NCBI RefSeq assembly: GCF_021249345.1
Contig: NZ_CP089588.1
Coordinates: 2,542,001-2,606,000, forward strand
From: Halobacterium wangiae
GTDB taxonomy: Archaea > Halobacteriota > Halobacteria > Halobacteriales > Halobacteriaceae
Length of the DNA stretch: 64,000 bases
Reading direction: 5' to 3'
The translations under genes and the position numbers were made by a program. Positions 58,648-64,000 of this stretch are shown here, piece by piece; position 1 is the first letter of the stretch, and the number at the start of each line of letters is the position of its first letter. Below the pieces are notes generated by a model. The model was not told the origin of the DNA. It did not search any database and saw only the letters and a program-made list of their open reading frames with translations.

Positions 58648-59801
58648 GCTCCACCCTCCAGGAGCGTGACGACAGCCGCACCGCCGCTCCCCCCGACGTT
58701 GTGCGCGAGTCCGAGATTCGCGTCCGCGACCTGTCGGTCGCCCGCCCTCCCGGTGAGCTGTTTCCACAGTTCGACTATCTGGCCCGCGCCCGTCGCGCCG
58801 ATGGGGTGACCCTTCGCCTTCAGGCCGCCCGAGACGTTCACGGGGAGGTCGCCGTCGGCGTCGGTGACGCCCTCGCGGAGGAGTTCCGGGGCCTCGCCGC
58901 GCTCGCAGAAGCCGAGGTCCTCGTAGGCGAGCAGTTCCGCGATAGCGAAGCAGTCGTGGACCTCCGCCAGGTCGACGTCTCCCGGTCCCACGCCGGCCAT
59001 CTCGTAGGCGGTGGCGGCGGCATCCTCGCTCGCGGGAATCGACGTGTAGCTCTCCCGCTCGAAGAGGCCGACGCGGTCGCTGGCGGCGCCGACGCCCGCC
59101 ACTCTCGCCGTGTCGTCGAACTCCGCGGCGACTTCCTCGCTGGCGACGAGGACGGCCGCCGCACCGTCGCTGGTCGGACAGCAGTGGTAGAGCGTGAGCG
59201 GGTCCGCGACCGTCGCGGCGCCGCTCGCATCGTCCAGTGAACACTCGAAGCCGAGGTGCGCGTGCGGGTTCTTCGCGGCGTTCGCGTGGTTCTTCACCGC
59301 CGCCCGGGAGAGGTCGTCGACCGTGGCGTCGTACGCCTCGGCGTACGCGCCCGCCATTTGGGCGTACGTCCCGGCGAACGTCGTCCCGGTCAGGCGCTCC
59401 CACTCCGTCTCGCCGCTCACACCGAGCCAGTACTTCGCGGCGTCGCCGCTCAGGTCCGTCATCACCTCGTAGCCGCCCGCCAGTACCACGTCGGCCATGC
59501 CGGACTTGACGGCCTGCACGGCGTTCCTCACGGCGTAGCCGCTGGCCGCGCAGGCGTTCTCCACGCGCGTCGTCGGCACCGAGAGGCCGGCGTGTTCGGT
59601 GACGGCGGGCCCGGACAGTCCGATCTGGCGACCGCCGACCCCCAGCGTTCCGACGACCGCTTCGTCGACGTCTCCCCGGTCGAGTCCGTCCACACTCGCC
59701 AGCGCGCGCTCGACGGCGGTGGCGAACAGCGAGCGGTAGGACTCCCGGGGGAAGGCCCCGAAGGCGGTCTGTCCCGCTCCGACGACGTAGGCGTCTCGCA
59801 T
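58644..59801 (-). CDS. Thiolase family protein, partner of the ketosynthase-DUF35 fusion
   Basis: 385 residues from ATG 59801 (MRDAYVVGAGQTAFG); a second in-frame ATG at 59828 adds nine residues and is less likely. Active-site Cys is in VENACAASGYA; EVHDCFAIAE and LKAKGHPIGATG complete the SCP-x-like type. Differs from the copy at 2151-3317. It would condense or cleave acyl-CoA together with the next protein. Confidence 0.93.
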   Translation of the reverse strand: MRDAYVVGAGQTAFGAFPRESYRSLFATAVERALASVDGLDRGDVDEAVVGTLGVGGRQIGLSGPAVTEHAGLSVPTTRVENACAASGYAVRNAVQAVKSGMADVVLAGGYEVMTDLSGDAAKYWLGVSGETEWERLTGTTFAGTYAQMAGAYAEAYDATVDDLSRAAVKNHANAAKNPHAHLGFECSLDDASGAATVADPLTLYHCCPTSDGAAAVLVASEEVAAEFDDTARVAGVGAASDRVGLFERESYTSIPASEDAAATAYEMAGVGPGDVDLAEVHDCFAIAELLAYEDLGFCERGEAPELLREGVTDADGDLPVNVSGGLKAKGHPIGATGAGQIVELWKQLTGRAGDRQVADANLGLAHNVGGSGGAAVVTLLEGGA

Positions 59802-59886
59802 GTCCTCGAGTTCTCCCCCGTCCCTCATAGTTGCTGCCGACGAGACTCGACGGTACTTTCAAGCGACCGCCGGGGGACGTACGACC

Positions 59887-60273
59887 ATGTCGTCGCTCGC
59901 CGGTCGGTTCCGCTCGTGGCTCGGAAGCGTGGAGTTCGCGGTGACCGCGACCGCCGTCGTCGTCGGCCTGGCGGCGATGGTTCTCGCGTTCGAGATGGGG
60001 GGTGACTCCACCGACGGCTACTTCGTCCTGCTGCTCGCCGGCGTCGCCGCCCCGAGTATCTACGAGACCCAGTGGCCGCGGGCCTACGAGCGCAGGGCCG
60101 CGGGCGTCGCGTGGGCGCTCGTCGCGTCGCTCGCGCTCGTGGCCTGCTACGCCCTGGTAGTCACCGGACTCCGGGTGTTCGTCGACGGGCTCGTACCCAG
60201 CGCCGCCGCGTTCGTCGTCGCGTGGCTGCTTGGTATCGCCGCAGCGAGATCCGTCGGCGGGGACCCGGCATAG
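59887..60273 (+). CDS. Small membrane protein, unknown function
   Basis: 128 residues from ATG 59887 with four TMs (about 15-35, 42-58, 75-97, 103-122). No recognised motif. It ends as the next gene's TATA-like box begins. Confidence 0.75.
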   Translation: MSSLAGRFRSWLGSVEFAVTATAVVVGLAAMVLAFEMGGDSTDGYFVLLLAGVAAPSIYETQWPRAYERRAAGVAWALVASLALVACYALVVTGLRVFVDGLVPSAAAFVVAWLLGIAAARSVGGDPA

Positions 60274-60279
60274 TTATTT
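60273..60279 (+). promoter_or_regulatory. TATA-like box for the MaoC-amidohydrolase operon
   Basis: GTTATTT is centred about 28 bases before the ATG at 60304 and overlaps the stop codon of the preceding gene. Confidence 0.5.
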
Positions 60280-60303
60280 GTCGCTCGGGCAACCCCTCTC
60301 CGT

Positions 60304-60765
60304 ATGGCGTACAGCTACGAACCCCACTACTTCGAGGATTTCGAGGAGGGGGAGACGTTCGAGAGCGTCGGCCGCACAGTGACGGAAGCTGACTTCACGT
60401 TCCACTCGATGTTCACGGGTGACTGGACGGAACTGCACTCCAACGCGGAGTACGCCGCCGACCAGGAGTTCGGCGAGCGCGTCGCCCACGGCCCGATGAC
60501 GTTCGTGCTCGCGACCGGATTCGTCTACCGCTGTGGCTTCCTCGAGCGCCGGGTCATCGCGTTCCTCGGGATGAACTACATGGACATCCCGGCCCCGGTG
60601 GCGATGGGCGACACCATCTCCCTGGACATGGAAGTCACGAAGACGAAGGAGCTCTCCTCCCGTGACGACGCCGGCCTCGTCGTCATCGACACCGAGATGA
60701 CCAACAGCGAGGGGGAGACCGTCTTCTCGGGGGACATGAAGTTCCTCGTGAAGCGCGACCGATGA
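60304..60765 (+). CDS. MaoC-like hotdog-fold dehydratase
   Basis: 153 residues. FTGDWTELHSNAEYA (catalytic Asp) and FGERVAHGPMTF (His) form the hydratase-2 motif of the MaoC family. It hydrates enoyl-CoA or dehydrates (R)-3-hydroxyacyl-CoA; long substrate range possible. It overlaps the amidohydrolase gene by 4 bases. Confidence 0.93.
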   Translation: MAYSYEPHYFEDFEEGETFESVGRTVTEADFTFHSMFTGDWTELHSNAEYAADQEFGERVAHGPMTFVLATGFVYRCGFLERRVIAFLGMNYMDIPAPVAMGDTISLDMEVTKTKELSSRDDAGLVVIDTEMTNSEGETVFSGDMKFLVKRDR

Positions 60766-61637
60766 GCGCCCTCGACGACCTCCTCGCGGAGACGCGCGCG
60801 GTCGATACCCACGCCCACCAGCCGACCCCGGAGTTCCTGGAGGACGCGGGCGGCCAGATGATGGAGGACGCCGCGAGCAAGTTCGGCTCCGAGATGGAGA
60901 CGTGGGACTACGAGGAGATGGTCTCCGAGTACCACGACGTCGGCGTCGCGCACGCAGTCTTGCTCGGGTGGGACGCCGAGACGAACACCGGCAACCCGCC
61001 CGTCCCCAACGACTACGTCGCCGAGGTCCGGGACGAACACCCCGAGTTCTTCGTCGGGTTCGCGAGCGTCGACCCGCTGAAGGACGACTGCGTCGAGGAG
61101 GCCATCCGCGCCGTCGAGGACCTCGACCTCTCCGGGTTCAAGTTCCAGCAGATCGCCCAGGGGTTCGACCCGAGCGACCCCGAACACGACGCCCTCTGGA
61201 GCACTATCGAGGACCTCGGCGTCCCCTGCGTGTTCCACGGCGGGAACTCCACGCTCGGCGCGGGCGCCCCGGGTGGCCGCGGGCTGAAGGTCAAGCACGG
61301 CAACCCGATGCTGCTCGACGACGTGGCAGCCGAACACCCCGAGTTACAGATCCTCATCGCGCACCCCGCGTTCCCGTGGGAGAAAGAGCAACTCGCCATC
61401 TGCCAGCAGAAGGGCAACGTCTACATGGACCTCTCCGGCTGGCTCCCGAAGTACATCGACGAGCAGGTGTTGCACTACGCCGGCACCATCCTCCAGGACA
61501 AGGTGATGTTCGGCACGGACTACCCGATGATCCGACCCGGGGAGTGGCTCGACTCGCTGGGCGAGCACACCGACTACTCCGAGGACGTCTACCGGAAACT
61601 GCTCTGGGAGAACGCCGAGGACTTCCTCGACCTGTAG
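60762..61637 (+). CDS. Amidohydrolase family 2 (decarboxylase/hydrolase) protein
   Basis: 291 residues. The metal motif is AVDTHAHQPTP (HxH), with later His in FHGGNSTLG and LIAHPAFPW and Asp in MFGTDYPMI. The family covers ACMSD-like decarboxylases, resorcylate decarboxylases and lactonases. Coupling with MaoC suggests degradation of an aromatic or cyclic acid through CoA esters, but the actual substrate is unknown. Confidence 0.92.
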   Translation: MSALDDLLAETRAVDTHAHQPTPEFLEDAGGQMMEDAASKFGSEMETWDYEEMVSEYHDVGVAHAVLLGWDAETNTGNPPVPNDYVAEVRDEHPEFFVGFASVDPLKDDCVEEAIRAVEDLDLSGFKFQQIAQGFDPSDPEHDALWSTIEDLGVPCVFHGGNSTLGAGAPGGRGLKVKHGNPMLLDDVAAEHPELQILIAHPAFPWEKEQLAICQQKGNVYMDLSGWLPKYIDEQVLHYAGTILQDKVMFGTDYPMIRPGEWLDSLGEHTDYSEDVYRKLLWENAEDFLDL

Positions 61638-61665
61638 CAGTCGCCAGCCCATACTTCTGCGGTCC

Positions 61666-62889
61666 TCAGGACTCCGTGACGACCCACGCGACCGCGACAC
61701 CGACGACGCCGAGCGCGCCCGCGACCACGAACGCCGTCTCGTAACTCGTCGCCTCAATGAGCGCGCCGCCGGCGATGGGCGCGAGGAAGGCACCGGCGAG
61801 ACCGAGGCTGGTCTGGAACGCCACGGCCGTGGCGGCGACGCGACTGTCGACCAGTTCTCGGACGTACGCGAACGACAGTCCGAGGGTCAACTGGACGGTG
61901 AAGCCGGCCGCGAGCAGCGCGGCGACGAGGACCGCGAGCGACCGGAGCGTCCCCAGGACCAGGAGCGCCGGCACCGTGAGCAGGAACGAGAGCAGGAGGA
62001 CGGGCCGCCGACGACCCCCGAACAGGCGGTCGGAGAGCAACCCACTGCTGACCCGGGAGACGACACCGACCGCCGGGAACACGGCGACGAGCAGACCACT
62101 CAGACCGATGGTGACCCCGATCTCGTCCGTGAGGAACGACGGCGCCCAGCTGTTGACGAACAGGTACAGCGAGTACGCCAGGAAGCCGAGACTGCCGACT
62201 AGCCACACGCTACGGTTGCGGAGAACGCTCCCGAACTCCGCCAGACTCGGGGCGGAACCACTCCCTGTCCGGCCGAGGCCCTGGCTCGTCGGCCAGTACA
62301 TCGCGAGGCCGACGAGCGGGATCGCGTTGAACACGAGGAAGATGGCGGGCCAGCCGAACTGCGCGGCGATGGTCGGCCCGCCGCCCTGACCGAGTGCGAA
62401 CCCGACGGGGCCACTCGCCGTGAAGATTCCGACCGCCGTCGCGCGGCGGGACGCCTCGACGGCCCGGCTGACCATGTCGATGCTCGCGTTCCAGATGACC
62501 ACGAAGGCGACGCCGCCACAGACCCGGGAGGCCAGCAGGAGGTAGTAGGCGTCGCGTTCGGCGGCGGCCCACCCCCAGACGCCGACGAGGAGCGAGACGA
62601 CGATGGCGACCGCGACGGCGACCCGCGAGTTCGTCCGGTCCAGTACGGCACCGAGGGGGAGGCTGGCGAGCATCGCGGCGCCGAACATGCTCCCCACGAC
62701 GAGGCCGGCCTTCGTCGCGTCGATGTCCATCGACGCCCGCACGAGCGGCGTGACGCTCGCTGGTGCGATCTCGTAGGCGGACAGCGCCATCGATATCAGG
62801 CTCAATCCGGCGACGAGCGTCCAGCGCTCCCGTTCGGTGCGAGCAGCGTGGGCTCCCGTCGGGGAGTCGCTGCTCGTCTCGTCCGTCAT
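61666..62889 (-). CDS. MFS transporter
   Basis: 407 residues from ATG 62889, 12 TMs. The loop 2-3 motif is LGAVLDRTNSRVAVAV and the later one SSGLLSDRLFGGRRRP. A polar 25-residue N-terminus precedes TM1. It is convergent with the MaoC/amidohydrolase pair and could import their substrate; this is positional inference only. Confidence 0.92.
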   Translation of the reverse strand: MTDETSSDSPTGAHAARTERERWTLVAGLSLISMALSAYEIAPASVTPLVRASMDIDATKAGLVVGSMFGAAMLASLPLGAVLDRTNSRVAVAVAIVVSLLVGVWGWAAAERDAYYLLLASRVCGGVAFVVIWNASIDMVSRAVEASRRATAVGIFTASGPVGFALGQGGGPTIAAQFGWPAIFLVFNAIPLVGLAMYWPTSQGLGRTGSGSAPSLAEFGSVLRNRSVWLVGSLGFLAYSLYLFVNSWAPSFLTDEIGVTIGLSGLLVAVFPAVGVVSRVSSGLLSDRLFGGRRRPVLLLSFLLTVPALLVLGTLRSLAVLVAALLAAGFTVQLTLGLSFAYVRELVDSRVAATAVAFQTSLGLAGAFLAPIAGGALIEATSYETAFVVAGALGVVGVAVAWVVTES

Positions 62890-62991
62890 TGGCAGATGCT
62901 GGCGGGTGCCGACCAAGAACCTGTGCTTCTGTGTAGTCCTGTCCGGGTTCTCCAGTGTCGGTCGAGACGACACCCGGGTAGGACTCGGTCG

Positions 62992-63420
62992 CTAGTGGCG
63001 ACGACCCAGGACGACGAGACTCCCCAGGAGGCCGCCGACGGCAAACGCCAGGGCGACGAGGAGACTCGCCACCGCCGCGATTACTCTCGGAATCCCGACT
63101 ACGAACTCGTCGGGTACGCCCGACGTCGCGAGCGCGTAGTGCAGGTGGTGGAAGACACCGACCGTGTCCGCGTAGAAGAGCGCCCACCAGAACACCGTAC
63201 CGACGCCGACGCCGACGATTGCGCCGGTCGCGACGCCCGCCTGGAGTGGCGCACGGTCGGTCGCCATCGCGGCGACGAAGCCACCGATTCCCCCGATGGC
63301 GACGACGCGTAGCGCAGTCGTCGCGGTGGTGGGGTGGTGGGGTGGCATCCCCGAGACGGCGACGAGGAGTGTGGCCTGGGCGAGGACGCCACCGAGGACG
63401 GCCAGACCGAATCGAGTCAC
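62992..63420 (-). CDS. Membrane protein, DUF5518-like
   Basis: 142 residues from a GTG at 63420, four TMs, with a His-rich loop HHPTTATT and FHHLHYALATSG. Glycine-rich helices resemble small haloarchaeal DUF5518-type membrane proteins; assignment tentative. Confidence 0.7.
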   Translation of the reverse strand: MTRFGLAVLGGVLAQATLLVAVSGMPPHHPTTATTALRVVAIGGIGGFVAAMATDRAPLQAGVATGAIVGVGVGTVFWWALFYADTVGVFHHLHYALATSGVPDEFVVGIPRVIAAVASLLVALAFAVGGLLGSLVVLGRRH

Positions 63421-63530
63421 GTCCGCTCGTCCGGGCGCGACGAACTGAAGCCTTCCGTTCTCGGGGGTCGCGACTTACATCGTTGTATACGTATCCCATG
63501 ACTACCATATCCTGGGAAGTTAGATTCAGA

Positions 63531-63538
63531 TTTATGTA
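63531..63538 (+). promoter_or_regulatory. TATA-like box for the KaiC-like gene
   Basis: TTTATGTA is centred about 26 bases upstream of the ATG at 63560, in an AT-rich patch (63477-63538). Confidence 0.55.
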
Positions 63539-63559
63539 GGGAGGCGTCCTGCTCGGACC

Positions 63560-64000
63560 ATGAACGACATCTCTCTCTCCCGGTACTCCAGCGGCGTCCC
63601 GGGGCTGGACTCTCTTCTCCGCGACGGCTACGTCACCGAGCGCATGTACCTCGTGCTCGGACGGCCGGGGACGGGGAAGACCATCCTCGGCATGTCGTTT
63701 CTCGACGCCGGACTGCAGAACGGGGAGGACGCGCTGTACATCCACACCGAGGAGTCCCAGGAGGAGATCCTGATCAACGCGGCACGAGTCGGAATCGACC
63801 TCACGGACGTGGAGTTCCTCGACCTGGGACCCGAGTCCGACTTCTTCACCGAGAGTCGCGCCTACGAACTCGTCGACCCCCACGACATCACGGACGACAG
63901 GGTCATCGAACGCATCCGCGAGACCGTCGAGGACCTCGACCCGAGTCGCGTCCTCGTCGACCCGATCTCGCAACTGCGGTACTTCGAGCCGACCGACCAC
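63560..64000 (+). CDS. KaiC/GvpD-like RecA-superfamily ATPase (3' end outside window)
   Basis: 147 residues visible, frame open to the window end. SSGVPGLDSLLRDGYV precedes a standard Walker A GRPGTGKTILG, then ALYIHTEESQEEIL and a Walker B-like RVLVDPISQLRYF. Haloarchaeal members act as ATP-dependent signalling or transcription-associated proteins. The intact P-loop contrasts with the RecA-like protein at 19940-20596. Confidence 0.9.
   Translation, partial: MNDISLSRYSSGVPGLDSLLRDGYVTERMYLVLGRPGTGKTILGMSFLDAGLQNGEDALYIHTEESQEEILINAARVGIDLTDVEFLDLGPESDFFTESRAYELVDPHDITDDRVIERIRETVEDLDPSRVLVDPISQLRYFEPTDH

Noticed and set aside
57217-59862. One continuous frame that would fuse the ketosynthase-DUF35 gene to upstream sequence
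   Set aside because: Translation upstream of 58647 in this frame is Arg/Gly-rich, and the region is fully used by the thiolase in another frame.
1-64000. tRNA, rRNA, CRISPR array, insertion sequence or prophage
   Set aside because: Gaps are too short and none shows tRNA-like cloverleaf arms, regular spaced repeats, transposase or integrase genes. The window looks like stable core chromosome.

Overview
The window is chromosomal DNA from an extremely halophilic archaeon of the class Halobacteria. The coding strands are very rich in GC and the proteins are strongly acidic. Many genes have a TATA-like box 25-31 bases before the start codon and no leader, which is the usual haloarchaeal promoter layout. 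Typical haloarchaeal families are present: a Bat-type HTH regulator, Tat-exported lipoprotein, type III RuBisCO, NhaP-type antiporter, and KaiC/RadA-like ATPases. The genus cannot be fixed from the sequence alone. Gene density is very high, with almost no gap above 200 bases. I see no tRNA, rRNA, CRISPR array, transposase or integrase.

Layout. 1-8.8 kb: the end of a MeaB GTPase gene, an alpha/beta hydrolase, a thiolase + DUF35 pair, a small HTH regulator, an AzlC/AzlD exporter, an acyl-CoA dehydrogenase, a squalene/phytoene-synthase-family enzyme and a 3-hydroxyacyl-CoA dehydrogenase. 8.9-14.4 kb: a helix-hairpin-helix protein, then the carbon block of class I fructose-bisphosphate aldolase, fructose-1,6-bisphosphatase, an SRAP (DNA-protein crosslink) protein and type III RuBisCO. 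A strong terminator hairpin and an HTH regulator follow. 14.4-18.1 kb: a three-gene ABC-2 exporter in which one permease carries a PrsW-type membrane protease domain. 18.2-29.7 kb: housekeeping and stress genes (aldo/keto reductase, GIY-YIG protein, RecA-like ATPase, K+ channel with two RCK domains, UDG-like protein, metallo-beta-lactamase fold hydrolase, MscS channel, methyltransferase). Among them is a convergent pair of regulators (MarR-like and HxlR-like) whose promoters share an operator-like inverted repeat, next to the remnant of a P-type ATPase gene. 29.8-38.8 kb: a cation/proton antiporter, a MazG-like hydrolase, a peroxiredoxin, a second AzlC/AzlD pair, a Bat-type regulator and a complete branched-chain amino acid ABC importer (liv). 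38.8-44.5 kb: amino-acid and isoprenoid/quinone-type redox enzymes. 44.5-54.6 kb: a penicillin acylase family enzyme, class II aldolase + HAD phosphatase, glutamate dehydrogenase, a single-pass membrane protein with a cytoplasmic winged helix, two beta-oxidation enzymes and a 5'-deoxyadenosine/SAH-type deaminase. 54.7-64 kb: an FAD oxidase + MFS pair, a ketosynthase-like/DUF35 fusion overlapping a thiolase, MaoC dehydratase, amidohydrolase, a second MFS carrier, and the start of a KaiC-like ATPase.

Common themes are acyl-CoA metabolism (two thiolase/DUF35 modules, acyl-CoA dehydrogenase, enoyl-CoA hydratase, two hydroxyacyl-CoA dehydrogenases, MeaB), branched-chain amino acid traffic in both directions (one importer, two AzlCD exporters), and gluconeogenesis linked to nucleoside/RuBisCO carbon salvage. 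The observations most worth following are the shared TTACC-N4-GGTAA operator at two convergent regulators, the ABC permease-PrsW fusion, and the ketosynthase-DUF35 fusion that seems to lack the catalytic cysteine.
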